In this document: one piece after another, positions 42,661-54,729 of the stretch
Position numbering within the stretch: position 1 is the first letter of the stretch
Layout of the letters: every line of letters starts with the position of its first letter
From: Acanthococcus lagerstroemiae
Taxonomy: Eukaryota > Arthropoda > Insecta > Hemiptera > Eriococcidae
Length of the DNA stretch: 64,000 nucleotides
Assembly: GCA_031841125.1 (NCBI GenBank)
Contig: CM063108.1
Span: forward strand, 49,002,122-49,066,121
Reading direction: 5' to 3'
Program-made: the position numbers and the translations under genes
Notes under the pieces: model-generated
What the model was told of the DNA's origin: nothing
Seen by the model: the letters and a program-made list of their open reading frames with translations, nothing else
Databases searched by the model: none

Positions 42661-44110
42661 TCGATTGCAATCGCCAGATTGCTCTTATAGCTCTGTGTGG
42701 CGAATAATTCATGATTTATTGGGTTTTCGAAAGTTGAGGAGTAGATGGGTTTCGCGTATTCTTACCGATATAGAACTTATGGTAATTGATTGTTAGAGGG
42801 CCAAAACCTTCGTTTTTGGCCAATTTTTGCCATTTTGAGAAAATTCCTCTAACTTTGATCGGCTGTATCTCGGTTAATATTAGGTTTAGGAAAAAGTTTA
42901 TGCATACAAAATCGTAGCAAATTTACTGCTCTACAACTTTGAAACCAAACGTTTTGGTCGAAAACCGCTTAGTTTAGAAGTTATATGCGAAAACCCGAAG
43001 AAAGTTAGAAAATTTTTAGCTTTTTCGGTCCTCCTCAAGTTAGCACAGGGTCCTCGAGATGGAAAACTTGACAGAGTCATCCCACAGCACCCCCGAACAA
43101 CCTGTAAAAGTTCCATGAACTTTTGAATTTTTTCCAGCAGACCCCACTTTTTTTGCTCTGTCTACTGGACTATTAGTGGCCTGTCCAACGGTGAATTTGC
43201 CCTGCGGTGACTTGACCGCGTTTAACTTTCCGTGGTGAATTCACTGGCGGTTAATTGTCCGGATCCCGCCATGTAGGAGTGGGAATTGAAGGGTTAATTA
43301 TGAATCGACTGCGGGATGGACCGACCTTGCAAATATACGTAGAATTTTCGCCCTGCCACCGATCCTCGAAGTGGGAGGGACATCTAATTTATGCTGATAC
43401 GAAAGATGACCAGATGGACGTATCTTCCTCCTTGAGCCTCAATGCACGCATCCACCCTGCCGTCCACTCCATATCCAGCCACCGGCTTAGATTTTCGACT
43501 TGCCGTTACACAAAAAATGTCGATCGATAGGACTACATTCTGCTATTGAGGAAAACCAGTCGACGAGTCTAGATTCTCGGTAACTCTGTATAGACCATCA
43601 TCGGACGTGGAGAAAAAAAGCGGTATCTTGAAATAACACTTGTTGAATCGTGTAGCCCCGCGGATATGTACGCATTGTGGACACAAGATAAGAAGAAGAA
43701 GGTAGGAAAAAAAAAAGAGTGGACTCCGTATTACCAATCGAGTTACCGCAATGGACATGATCGTGTACACGGCAGAACAACCATCTCGCAAAAAATGTGA
43801 AAAACGTCAAGCGACGTTCGGATAATATGTGACTGACAGAAGTGGCGGCTCTCTTGACAGTGCAGACTGAAATCTAGGAACAAGATGCCAACGGTGGGAT
43901 TACACATTTAACATTAACAAACAATAGCTTGTCTGTCCAGAAGGCGTCCGTCAAATTAATAGCTTTTAGTCGTTTTTGTTTTCTGATATCGAATATATGT
44001 ATGTATATACTGGATCCTGAGTCAGTGTGCGTGTGCGAGTAACCGCTTTCAAGTCTGAGCTTGTTTTTATTGAGAAAAATATTTATTCCGCTTCGTACAT
44101 GTGTAGATAT
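42661..44110. other. Unassigned DNA
   Basis: No recognisable gene. 42780-43150 has low-complexity wording and 43255-43530 an unidentified 91-codon plus-strand frame. Confidence 0.4.
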
Positions 44111-44114
44111 ATTT

Positions 44115-45190
44115 CTCTCCACTCTCTTTTCGTACATCGTAAAGATGCTGCGGCGATTACGAAATTCGAGTTTGAAAATTTAACGATTTTCGATAAATTA
44201 ACGATTATTTTTTTTTTGGGAGAAACGTATCTAGCGTTCGTATTTTCTTTTTGGGTGCACGAAATAAATATAATAAATAAATTACCATATTTAAATATCG
44301 TATTGGCGTATTATGTGGGCGACCTTGCCCGCGTTCATCCCGTATCAATTTGTCGGCTCGTTAGCCGTGCATTAGGCGCGGAGAAAGAGCGGAGCTGGGA
44401 GCTGGGAACCTCAGCACGTATTGCCGCGACTTTGTTTAACGATATACCGATCGATACTTATCAGCTCGATTGATTCGAAGGCGAAATGAGACAGCCGATT
44501 AAAAGGCACATTACGGTATACTTAATTCGTATACGTGTATCGTGTTTACACCGATCATATTAACGTTCCGGATGATTTGAATTTGAAATGTCTATCTGGG
44601 AAACTTCGATGCTGTTTGGAGTCGCTTAATTACGTCATTTAACCGATGTAAAAATCCAAAACGACCGAGCTTATAGGTTGCGCATTTTCGAGGAATCAGT
44701 TACCTGCCTATACGTCTATTCCAACTATGTACATATAGTTTTCTAATCCATCGACGAACGACGCCCTCAAGGTTGATCTGCCGGATTGATAATACAAATC
44801 GATGATCGAAAAAAGGTACTTAATCGAAAATGCGAAGTGCTCGTTCGTATAAAATCGACGTACGCCCTGCCCTGTTTTTGGAAATGAATGGCACGAGTGC
44901 GAATATATTTGATCGAAATTACCCGTATACACTGCTATCAAGTGCCATCGTTTCGCTATTGTCTTATCAGTGACTCTGATGTTTGATCAGTTAAGAGAAA
45001 AATTGGCGATTTGAGTGACTCGGATACTCGGCTGGCTTGGCGAGGATAGCGGAATTCTTGCGCACAGAATGTGACAAAACCTCCTCGAACCACCTTAATA
45101 GAAGTATGCATAAAATACTTGTAATGTGATTCTGTAATCGATTCGTGCATGTGTAAAAAGGCGTAATGAAAGTAGCGGCAATTTGTTTTC
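44115..45190. other. Low-copy CpG-rich segment
   Basis: About 1.1 kb, CpG-dense and rich in TCGAT/ATCGA words (ACGATTTTCGATAAATTAAC) and TAAT motifs. The 148-codon plus frame at 44027-44473 is not recognised; it begins inside a microsatellite-like patch and has no conserved look. Confidence 0.35.
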
Positions 45191-45299
45191 ACCATTCATC
45201 AGTTACACTGATTTGGCGAAGTAAGAAACGAGTGAAAGGATCATTCTCCAGAAACGGAGAATGTTAAGGCGTTATTTCTTTTTTGTTAGATTTTTTTCT

Positions 45300-46753
45300 T
45301 CGTTTTCTTTCATAATGAGATGCCTACCCTTCTGTGTGTGCCCAACCTTGGCGTGGTGAGGGTGCTTGAAGAAACAGTAAGGGACCGGACTGACTGACTG
45401 ACTGACTGAACTTACTAACTGACTCGGGACTTCATTCGCCTGCGAGTACCACACTTCTTGTATCAGCCTGTATTTCCATGTGAACATCACGTTCCGTGTA
45501 CTAGCCTGCGAGCACTACGCTTTGCTAGTGCATCATCTTGCAGACGAGTCTGCAACCACAGGAGAGCATTTTGATGTCTGCTTCGCGAACTGCACCGACA
45601 TGAGAATGTCGTCATCCGCTACGCTCCACAGAGTACGTTGCGCTCCATATTTTTTGGCGCGCTCATTTTTTATACGCTACGCGACGACGAAATTTCAGCG
45701 AAATACTTCAAGCGTAGGTATATCGGTTGGCCAAAATAATCACGTCAATAGCGCAACACCACTATAGCGGCAGCACCCCCGACACGAAGCCAGTCCGTAT
45801 GATTTAGTTCTTCATGGTGATATTTCAGTTCAATGGTTAACATTTCTACAGTCTGCAGCGGTGTTGTTCACGTATAAATTTCCACGGAAATTATTTTTTG
45901 TGGGGTAGGATACACTTATGTTACTACGATTTCATACACTGATAGTGAGTGTAATTTGAGAACTGTTGTTAAAAATATTCGGTCATGAAATTAAATTCCT
46001 ACGTAAAGGTGAAGCGTTAACTGCAGTACTGAATAATATTGGGTTACGCTCATTTCTAGACTAATCATACTGTTTTCCCGAAGGTGAAGACTATTTAGAG
46101 CAGCTAATGATGTCGTTGTGCGAACGAATAAGTCAGTTAGTAAGTCCAGTCCAGTCCAGTCAGTCAGTCAGTCAGTTCAGTCAAGTCAGTCAGTCAGTCT
46201 TCAGACACAGTCCGCAAAGTAGACATGAAAATGCTCCTCCGTGGTTGTAGACTCGTCTGCAAGATGATGCACTAGCAGAGCGTAGTGCTCGCAGGCTGGT
46301 ACAAGGAACATAATGCTCGCATTGGAATATAGGCTGATACAAGGAGTGTGGTACTCACAGGCGAATGAAGTGTTGAGTTAGTCAGTCATTCAGTCAGTCA
46401 GTCCAGTCTGTCCATCCAGTCAGTCAAGTCAGTCAGTCCAGTCCAGTTTCCATTGTCAGTCAGCCAGCCTATAGCAAGCCCGTAACGCTATTTTTGTCAC
46501 ACTCTTTTCGTCATGCTCCAGACTAACGCTTTTTTCCTTTGCCAGCCAGCCTAGCCAGCGCGATTTTTGTAACGCTATTTTCGTGACGTTATTTTCGTCA
46601 AGCTAAAAAGTAATGCTTTTTCTGTTGTGTGCCAAAGTAAAGACATAATGCTCTGCGATGCTCTCCCGAGGTTGCAGACTCGTCTGCAAGATGATGCAGT
46701 AGCAGAGCGTAGTGCTCGCAGGCTGGTACAAGGAACGTGATGCTCGCATGGTA
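45300..46753. repeat. Fold-back repeat with CTGA/CAGT arrays
   Basis: An arm at 45422-45595 (ATTCGCCTGCGAGTACCACA ... CATCATCTTGCAGACGAGTC) is repeated inverted at 46206-46385, about 85% alike by eye over ~175 bp. (CTGA)n lies outside the left arm (45395-45420), (CAGT)n outside and inside the right arm (46138-46205, 46385-46450). A third partial copy (46655-46752) has the same orientation as the right arm. Repeat-encoded ACEHYALLVHHLADESAT appears in two frames (45480-45767 plus, 46598-46783 minus), simply because the DNA is repeated. The 45330-45370 segment shares GGCGTGGTGAGGG with the 5' end of the LINE at 25825. Confidence 0.7.
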
Positions 46754-47019
46754 CTTTAAGTTTATTACTATCGCATGCATCAAAGATTCTAGCTAGGATA
46801 ATAAATAAGAGACTACAAAATAAAATGGAAGAAGGAGTGAGAGAAGATCAGTTTGGATTCAGAAGAGGTAGAGGAACTATTAGGGGAGCAATTTTATGTT
46901 TGAGGCTTTTATTAGAAAAAAGACTGAAAAAAGGTTTGGATACGTATGTAGGTAGCATTTGTAAATTTAGAGAAAGCTTTTGATAATGTTGAATGGTCAA
47001 ACGTGTTTCAAATATTGAA
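46754..47019 (+). pseudogene. RTE-like LINE RT fragment, part before the MITE
   Basis: Reading RLQNKMEEGVREDQFGFRRG, TIRGAILCLRLLLEKRLKKG and a frameshifted motif A (LEKAFDNVEW-like) then VFQIL. It belongs to the same LINE family as 23695-24215 and 25795-26420. Endonuclease and C terminus are missing. Confidence 0.75.
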
Positions 47020-47283
47020 CAGGGTGATCAGTTTCTAGAAAACTGGGAAAAGTCAAGGAATATGAGCACACCTGGAGAAGTCAGGGAAACGTCAGGGAAT
47101 TTTGCAAGAAAATTTTATGATGTGAAAGTATTGTACAATTCTCTCTGCCAGACTCAATTGAACATTTTTTTATAAATAATTTTTTGTTATGAAAAAGCTA
47201 GAAAATGAACTAGAAAAATTCGGAAAAGTCACAAGTCAGGAATAAGTCGGGGATTTTTTTCTGGGGAAAAGCTGGCCAACCTA
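47020..47283. mobile_element. hAT-like MITE inside the LINE
   Basis: Starts CAGGGTGATCAG and ends CTGGCCAACCTA (8 of 12 inverted matches). Inside, GGAAAAGTCA/AAGTCAGGGAA words recur, usual for some hAT ends. The RT frame continues on both sides. An 8-bp duplication cannot be read. Confidence 0.55.
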
Positions 47284-47540
47284 CTGAAGGAGATAGGAGT
47301 TAATTATAAAAGAAGAAGAATAATATGGAACTTATATATAAGGATCAAAAGGCTGAAGAGGATGAAGTGGGAGAATCTAATATTCAAAAAGGGGTGAGAC
47401 AAAGTTGCTGTTTGTCATCTGTTTAACCTATTTATAGAAAAAGTTATTGAAGAATTAAATGAAAGGAAATCAGGTGTGATAATACAAGGGGAGGTGTTTT
47501 GAATGATAAGGAGGTATGAAAGCCTATTATTTCCGCTATC
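47284..47540 (+). pseudogene. RTE-like LINE RT fragment, part after the MITE
   Basis: LLKEIGVNYKRRRIIWNLYI, then a frameshifted KGVRQ-C-LS block (motif B) and FNLFIEKVIEELNERKSGVI. It ends before motif C (YxDD). Confidence 0.75.
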
Positions 47541-48555
47541 TGTTTCATTATTTTTACGAAGAAGGTTTTCATGGGAAAATTGATTGATTTACGGTTTTAA
47601 TTAATAAAGAGTGTCAATTTAAAAAAATGTTACGCAAAAAAAAATTGAGAAACGAAAAAAATATATTCTTTTAATAAGAGATTAAAAGCAAGAAATGAAA
47701 AAAAAAAAAAAACATAGTGCGTCCTATATCCCCCGCCAGATCACGCGAACGAGGCATTACAATCGCAGGATATGTTACCACCGGATCAGAAAGATTGGTA
47801 TTGTGCGTGTGTACGTCGTCGACAGCTTACTCAACATCGTGGAACACGTGGCTAGTAAGCGAACTGCGGCTGCACACTCTTCTACACAGAGAAGGAAATA
47901 AACTCGTGACGCAACAAAACCGCGAGGAAAGCTACGGCAAACTACACCCGCCCAAATAATTTCCACCCAACTCTAGCTTGTTATCAAAAACATATTTCAA
48001 TCCTCAAAATGAGGTCGATAGATTTTAGTTATTTTCTAATTTGCACTTTCAATGCTCTAACGTATCATGTTTTTATGTGTTCCAGGTGAGTGTCGATTTA
48101 TTGATGACTGGAGCTGCGAATTTAATTACGTATTCGTAAGTACTTCACAATATAAGTACCTCCTTGAAGCGCTTACAGTGGGAATATCTCGCTCCGGAAC
48201 GAGCAGTTACCCTCCCCGGGTATCTGTGCCTGAATCTCGATGAGTATCACGTAAAATAATCGATGGAAATAATTGCATTTCTAAATGCGCGAATTGCTTG
48301 AGCTATCTTCTTTTAAGCTCAGTCTGAAGAAAAACAGAATGGAGAATGAAGATGATAAGGTCGGCCGTAAATTCGTGAGATAATCCAAAAAAAAAACAAT
48401 GATCACGAAACGAAGAACTTCGCAAGCGTGGGTGGGTCGTCTCCAGAAGGTGAAACTGGAACAGTTTTGTTGATTCGAAGTTGTTGTCCCTAATACGAAG
48501 GAAATCGTATTCAGTTACAGTTTTCCCAGTTTTACGGCCAAAGGACACCCCCCCC
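47541..48555. other. Unassigned; CpG-rich in 47710-48290
   Basis: Contains GGAACACGTGGC (E-box) near 47839. Opposed frames at 47695-47966 are unrecognised. C run at about 48548-48558. Confidence 0.35.
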
Positions 48556-48559
48556 CCTT

Positions 48560-49042
48560 TTGTTCGACAAAATTTTTGTTTTTTCTATGTTCATTTTCAG
48601 ACCCGCTTCCTCTCCTCCTTCGCTTAATTATTTCAACATTTCCTTCAGTTCGTCCCCGGAGCCCGCTATCAGGGCAGTATCATCTGCGAATTTTGAGTTA
48701 CTTAATCTCGGTCCATTTAAAAGTAATTCGTTTCCCAGTCCATTTTCCTCATAACTACCTCTAGAACCACGCTGAACAGAATCGGTGATAGGGGGTCACC
48801 CTGCCTCATTCTCCTGTCCACAGCAAAGTACCGCCCTGATTGCTCCGTAATTGTTCGTGTCTTCAAGCCGCTGTACATATCTTTTATCAGTGAGATAAGT
48901 TTTTCTGTTACACCTTGAATTCCATGTAGTTTTGATCATAAAATCATGCTTGAGTGGGTCAAAGGCTCTCTCATAATCCACGAATGCTAGGTGCAATTCA
49001 AAATGATGTTCTTCTGCGGTTTCCATTAATTGTTTTAAAGCT
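48560..49042 (-). pseudogene. LINE RT fragment with motif C (antisense), part 1
   Basis: The minus strand reads QLMETAEEHHFELHLAFVDY ERAFDPLKHDF (motif A), a repeat of frameshifts, then LSNSKFADDTALIAGSGDEL KEMLK (motif C) and EAGLKMNIEKTKIL. This is the thumb-palm region of an RTE/CR1-like element distinct from the Jockey copies. Confidence 0.75.
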
Positions 49043-49283
49043 CATGTGCGTAGCTAGAACTTTTTCCAGAGGGGGGGGGCAAAAAGGTAGAATTATATTG
49101 GCGCTAGTCACACATTTTCGTTGTCTTGCGTCTAGGCCTTTAGGCACATCCTATTTTCTGCGAATTTTATTCAGTTGGCTTTAAATATTCGAAAATAATC
49201 TTGTGAGCACTGGAACGTAATTTTTTTTCTTCAAAATCCAAGGGGAGCAATTGCCCCCTTGTTCCTCGCTGGCTACGCCCATG
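49043..49283. mobile_element. MITE with (C/G)GCGTAGCCAG-type ends, inside the LINE
   Basis: Starts CATGTGCGTAGCTAG and ends CTGGCTACGCCCATG, a 15-bp inverted repeat with two mismatches; G and C runs lie just inside. The ends match those of 58399-58552. The RT frame resumes beyond it (TIDQLY|ALKQLM). Confidence 0.75.
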
Positions 49284-49410
49284 GTACAGTTGATCTATAG
49301 TCGAAAACCCCCTTCGGAAACCATCTTGTTCATTTGGTTGATTTTCTTTTAATTGTTTATTTATTCTTATTTCAATCAGTTTGGAAAAGATTTTTGAAAG
49401 AACCAGGCTC
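49284..49410 (-). pseudogene. LINE RT fragment (antisense), part 2
   Basis: LSKIFSKLIEIRINKQLKEN, then EQDGFRRGFSTIDQLY: the RT segment before motif A, contiguous with 48560-49042 apart from the MITE. Confidence 0.75.
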
Positions 49411-49444
49411 AGGCTTATTATTGAGCCACGGAGCTACACTCTCG

Positions 49445-50645
49445 GGCTATGGGCTCGGAAAAGGTTGTTGTCTATATGTCGCAGAGGTATCCAGCAGCCA
49501 GCGGAAAGGTAGGTGAGGGTGTTGTTTTTGTGCTTGTAGGAGTTGGAGAAGGCCAAAATTCGACTATGGGGGACGTGGTGAGAGTTACGAAGGCAGGTGA
49601 GGGAGGGGCATGAGAAGAGGTGGTCCACAATGAGAGGGTCTTCATCTTCGTAGTGTGGGCAGTTGAGGGGTAAAAGTTAGTGGAAAGATGCGTATGTGTG
49701 AGGCGTGTATGTCCAATCCTTAGGAGGGTGATAACTTCCTCGAAGCCGGTAGAACGTTGGTACGTTGACCAGCGGACAGGTGTAAGCTTGATTTGTGCAA
49801 TCTTGTTGTGCCGAGATGCTTGATGCCGCCACTCTTTGAACCACTTACGCAAAATGGTATGGCGAATGGCGGAAGTGAGATCTGTTGAGGTAGGGAGGTG
49901 ACGAGTGATGAATGGGAGCTGTGTAGCTTGCTGTGATCTGATGTGATCGATTGTGGAAAATTAATCCAATTGCTGAACCAGATTATTGAAAAAGCAAAGG
50001 AATATAAAATAGAGGCGTGGCTGATGCTTATAGACTTATCGGCAAATAGTGTTTGTGTGAGAGGGAAACGAACCCGGAGAGTAATCTCGTTAACAGCAGT
50101 CAAGAACAAGATTACGCTGAGGAATGAGCCTTGCAGGACTCCTTTGACGAGCGGTCGGGGGGCAGGAAAGATGTCCTCCTACACGTTTGTAGGAAGCTTT
50201 GTAGGGTTAGAGGAAACAGCGGCCCTGAGAGCCATGTCAGGCTCCGGGGTAAATTGTTGTAGGGGCCTCTAATCCTTTACTTTATAGTCATACAGGATAA
50301 AATACTTTCAGGGAGGCTCATAGTATTTGTTTATTGAATTATCATGTTTATAACTATCGTTTATGTAATGAACGTAAACTAAGTATACAGATGATAATCA
50401 GGGTGACCAGTTGTTGGGTATCATTACTCGTAGCAATGGTGGAATTCAGGTGCGCTCGCACGCGCGTAATTAACAAAAGTATTTCAAATATTTGCTTCAT
50501 CTGTTCATCTATGTTTATTCATAATGTACATACATATATATGTAGCTTTATATCACGTATTTGAAGGGCCCAGGGGAAGTTCTCCCTTCCCCTCTTCTTG
50601 GCGTTACTGAGAGGAAGGTGTCCGCGTAAGCCGTATTTATGAAGC
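49445..50645 (-). pseudogene. I-like LINE ORF2, 3' part (antisense)
   Basis: The minus strand carries GVLQGSFLSVILFLTAVNEI (motif B), TLFADKSISI where FADD is expected (second Asp lost), and near the end EVITLLRIGHTRLTHTHLST, the C-terminal zinc-knuckle approach typical of I- and X-element-type LINEs. 50280-50575 does not fit the LINE and may be another insertion. Dead: several frameshifts and a lost catalytic residue. Confidence 0.75.
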
Positions 50646-51084
50646 CAGCGGCGGATTTACACATTTTGTGCTCTACGCCAGATGCAATTTGCCGCCTATT
50701 TCAGGCTTACCAAATAGGGGGAAAAATTTTTTCGATCGCTTCGCTCGCAATTAACGACACTTAGGTATACACAATTATTTTAGGGATTTTATTTTATTTT
50801 TTTTTTAATGTAACAAAAAACGAAACTGTAGGTAATATCTAGATGTAAGTATACCTAACCTAAAAGTATTCTAAATAAGTGGCACTTTTTAATTTTTAAT
50901 CACGTTTCACTTATTATAATTATTATTATATGAATTTGGCATTTCTATTAATTATTTTCATTTCTTTTCCGTACTCAATAAAGATTGGTTTTTATTTTAT
51001 TTTAAAAAACACGAAAATTTGCCGCCCCAAAAACCTGCCGCCCTACACCAGGGCGTAGTTGGCGTATAGGGAAATCCGCCGCTG
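50646..51084. mobile_element. hAT-type MITE with perfect 8-bp target duplication
   Basis: Starts CAGCGGCGGATTTAC and ends GAAATCCGCCGCTG; perfect 8-bp direct repeats TATGAAGC flank it (50638-50645, 51085-51092). Subterminal GCCGCC-rich DNA encloses an AT-rich core. It interrupts the LINE RT between CSLLHT and HKYGLRG. Confidence 0.95.
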
Positions 51085-51092
51085 TATGAAGC

Positions 51093-52045
51093 AGAGAACA
51101 GATGTGATACCTCCGTACTCTATCGAAGGCCTTTTCCATATCGAAGAATACTGAGAACAGATGATTTCCGGTTGAAAATGCATCGCAAATTTGTGCCTGC
51201 AGATCAGCCAGGGCCATGAGTGTTTGATCGAGATTTACAAAAGCCGTACTGTGACGCCGAAAGTCTATTGTTAGATTCCAGGCATCAGACTAGCCTTCTG
51301 TTGATTATTTTTTCAAACGTTTTGCGAATGACGCTAGTAAGTGAGATGGGATGATATGACTTGGGTAGAGAGGCGTCTGAAGAGGGTTTTAAGATTGGTA
51401 TGACAATATTGCTGGTTTTCAATTAGGTGGGTAGGAACCTGATTGCAGTATTTTGTTAAAAAGCGATGTTAGGTGAGAGATGACATTCGAGCGGAGATGC
51501 TTGAGCATGGCTGGTACGATGCGATCATGGCCAGGGGTGGAGTTTTCAAAACATTGATGGATGGATGGTGGCTGTGACTTCCGCTTCTGTGAGGGATTGG
51601 CTGTAAGGTAGATCCTGAATCTCGGTGAAGAAGTCGAGCTGGTTTGCTTCTGCTTGTTTTTTGTAGGTTAGGAATTGAGGATCATGAGCTGAATCGGACG
51701 ATGCTACTGCGTAGTGATTGGCTAAGGCTTCAGAGATATCAGGTGGGTTGGAAACGACTCGGTGATTGACGGTCAAGAACGGGATGTTGGAAGCTCTTTT
51801 TCGTCCCTGTTGTCCGTTTAATGTTACTCCACATGGTGGAGCAGGAAACAGGATGGTTGATACCGGAGAGGTTTGGAATGTTGATTCCAAGCTACTCGTA
51901 TTCCATGTAAAGAGGAAACGGAGGTGATGGAGACAAGTGCCCTTGCTAGCGGAGTCTTGTATTCGAGGGAAGTCTGAGGGCGAGTTGATTTTGCGATATC
52001 GGTTGAGGGCTGTATTGCGTGTTGTGCTTATCTCCTTTTTTGTAT
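51093..52045 (-). pseudogene. I-like LINE ORF2, RT N-terminal part (antisense)
   Basis: From the 5' side: NTALNRYRKINSPSDFPRIQ, ALANHYAVASSDSAHDPQFL TYKKQAE, SYHPISLTSVIRKTFEKIIN (fingers), ALADLQAQICDAFSTGNHLF SVFFDMEKAFDRV (motif A). The 5' end is truncated near 52045, so no endonuclease is present. Confidence 0.8.
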
Positions 52046-52219
52046 TATAAAATTAGGTATGTCTGTTTTTTTCCATTTCGATGGTATCCGTCCTATTTGT
52101 AAGATCATATTGAAAAGATAAGTGAGGTATTTTACTAGAGTATCCTCCCTAAATATTACATGTTCATTGCTAGTTAATACCAGGTAATCGTAACTTATGG
52201 GTTGGCGCTTTCAGAGTTT

Positions 52220-53720
52220 AGGACCGCGGCTAGAGGGGAGGGAAGAGTTCCGTCTCTGACCGATATTGCTGCCTTTCGTTTTTCTGCTTCTTCATTCCCT
52301 TCGTTTCGATTTTCTTGACCGTTGTTCACTTGTGTGTTCTTTTCGTCTGCTGTGGTAAGGGAATTTTAGGTTGATTTTAATACGCTTTTACAGCGGTCTC
52401 CGTTTACACAAGTACTTCATTTTGCCGACAAACTCGCCCACAAGTTGGCCGGTTAACGATCTCCATCTTCCGGTCAAAACAAACGAAATTCATAATTCCA
52501 GCCGCAACCGAAATCGAATTAAAGCGTCGATCGTTTTTATTTTTGTATTTATTTTTTTTTAATTTATTTATTCTCTGTCTCACCAAACATTCGGGCCGCC
52601 GCATAAAATTCTAATTTATCGATTCGGAGGAACGAAAACTTTTTTTTTTTTTTTTTTTTTTTTTGAAATTTAACGACGAATTTACGTTAACCAGGAACCA
52701 TCAAAAATCGTTCTTCCAAATCGTTATCATACGATCAACCGTTTCTTTTTGTTCTTCGTGTCTTCGTTCTTTCTTGACTATTTGTTTCATTGGACCGCGT
52801 CTCCCAAAAATGATGTGCATGTTGGTACCTCCTGTGTACACCCTCTGAAAAACAATTCTAATAAAAACGGGCTGGATTTTATCGTCAGAATCGGTCAGGT
52901 TTTCCTTTCGGTTTCGTGGCTCTCGTCATAAACGTGTCCTCGCGTCTATCGCGAAACCTATCTGAGACAATGAAACTGGAATAGGAAATTTTTAATAAAC
53001 GAGATTGACATAAATTTAACTGCAGGTAAAACCTTTTTAAGATCGTAAATTACGGCGCGACTGACGTGCGACGATAAGGATCGAGGAAGCGGCGAAAAAT
53101 TGTTAGCCTGCACCTATCATAGCATCTGTGCCTATACCTTTCCGCCATCGACATGTGTAAATTTGTGGAACCGAAAATGTTATTCGGCTTCGCACTTGGC
53201 GTTTTTGGCCGTGTCTCCATACACGTTCTGGTGGAGACCTACAACCAAACCAGAGAAGGAAACCGGTGTAAGAATTTTTCAATTTTTGTAAAACAGATTC
53301 TCCACACGTATTACGTATTGACGAAGCGTATCCAGCCGACGATTCAGAACCGAATGTGTTTTTTTTTCTTCTTCTTCCTCCCTGTATTATAAACGTATTC
53401 CTTTTTAACTAGAATAATCTCAAGGCATATTTATTATCTCCGGGTAACGCTTTTTTTTTGAATAATGGCTCGGAAGACACGAATTCTGTACTCACAATAA
53501 CAGTAACGGGCATTCGACAATCGATGATTTATTTCGAGAAATATTATTGTCCAAGAAGTAATAATCCAGATATATGCAAGGTTACGGTTAAAGAGAAGAT
53601 TGGTTACGCGTCTTTTTAATATCTGTCGATTATAGAAGTATAAGTAACGCTTTAGGACGGGAACTAACCATCTGGTCGCGGCTGCAGATTGCGCGTGTGT
53701 ACCGTCGAGCAGACAGCGCA
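52220..53720. other. Low-copy CpG-rich segment
   Basis: CpG-dense unique DNA interrupted by a T run (about 52640-52664). ATTTTTAATAAACGAGATTG and TAAATTACGGCGCGACTGAC are typical of its mixture of homeodomain-like words and CpG. Frames at 52371-53392 are unrecognised. A GCAGCCGTGGCCGAGAGCTT AAG at 53718 resembles a tRNA-Ser A-box region but has no proper B box or stems. Confidence 0.35.
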
Positions 53721-54260
53721 GCCGTGGCCGAGAGCTTAAGCCGATTTACAAGGAATTTGAGGAGATCGAATGAGGTCGACTGTATTATTTCTGTTTAACT
53801 TTGTGGAAATAATGTTGTCCAACCTCAGATTAGATGGTTCGTTCGAATGCCAACCATGCGAACGTGTTGCGGTGCTGAAGTGCGATTGGTGACGTATTAT
53901 ATGAGCACCATAAATCTCGAGCAGAAGAAAGAACTTCAACCGTGTGTAGTAAGCTCGCGTCGCATTCAGGAATTTTCAACGCCAGATTCTCGTTTGATTG
54001 ATGAACTCCGCAGATGATCTCGAACCTGGAAGTTAACAAGGGTTACTGGGATTAGGGCGATGGCGCCACCTATGTAGTTATTGATGACTCAGTCTGCGTT
54101 GTGTCAACTCTCGATGAAGCCCCAGTTTGGTCTTTGTACAGCCATCGACTTCCCGACCCGAGTACAAGTCCACAAACTCAACTACTACGCAGCTGTAGTG
54201 TGAAGAGCCATCGCAAGTGGCTGGGGAGGACCATCCATGTCGTTCTTGACTACATTTTGT
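53721..54260. other. Unassigned DNA
   Basis: Nothing recognised on either strand. Confidence 0.4.
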
Positions 54261-54264
54261 TCGA

Positions 54265-54580
54265 TACTCTGCGCTGGCTGATGAAGGGAGATGGTGGTAG
54301 GGACAAGCGCCTTCTCCAAAGTTGTCAGATTATCACTTAATTGGAATTCTAGCCGCATCTATATACTCTGCACCGGCTGATGAAGGGAGATGGTGGTAAG
54401 GGGAACCGTCTTCTCCTAAATCATACTCGTAACTCTGCTAGTTGGAACTCAAGCTGCATCGAAATACTCTGCACTGGCTGATGATGAAGGGAGATGATGA
54501 TAGACACCTAGGAGCAGGTGCCTCTTCAAAGTTATGACTTTACTAGTTGAACGGTGTGGTATTCACAGCATCTGGATCAG
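54265..54580. repeat. Minisatellite, about 100 bp, three units
   Basis: ACTCTGCGCTGGCTGATGAA GGGAGATGGTGGTA begins at 54265, 54364 and 54465 (spacings 99 and 101). Units drift in their second half. Confidence 0.85.
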
Positions 54581-54729
54581 TTTCACTACCCGGTGTGATC
54601 CTTATATCGAGCGAAATATCGAGAAATTTTCCCGCATATTTGGGCATTGAAAATTACGGCGGCAAACTTCGAGAAATTTTGGGAAAGTGATCTGGTAACT
54701 CCGAAATGTTTGTTTATTTGTTATTAGCA

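Noticed and set aside
45395..46450. CRISPR-like array from repeated CAGT/CTGA blocks
   Set aside because: Tetranucleotide microsatellites in eukaryotic DNA, without spacer-repeat structure.
53715..53790. tRNA-Ser-like start GCAGCCGTGGCCGAGAGCTTAAG
   Set aside because: Only the A-box region fits; no proper B box, anticodon arm or acceptor pairing follows.
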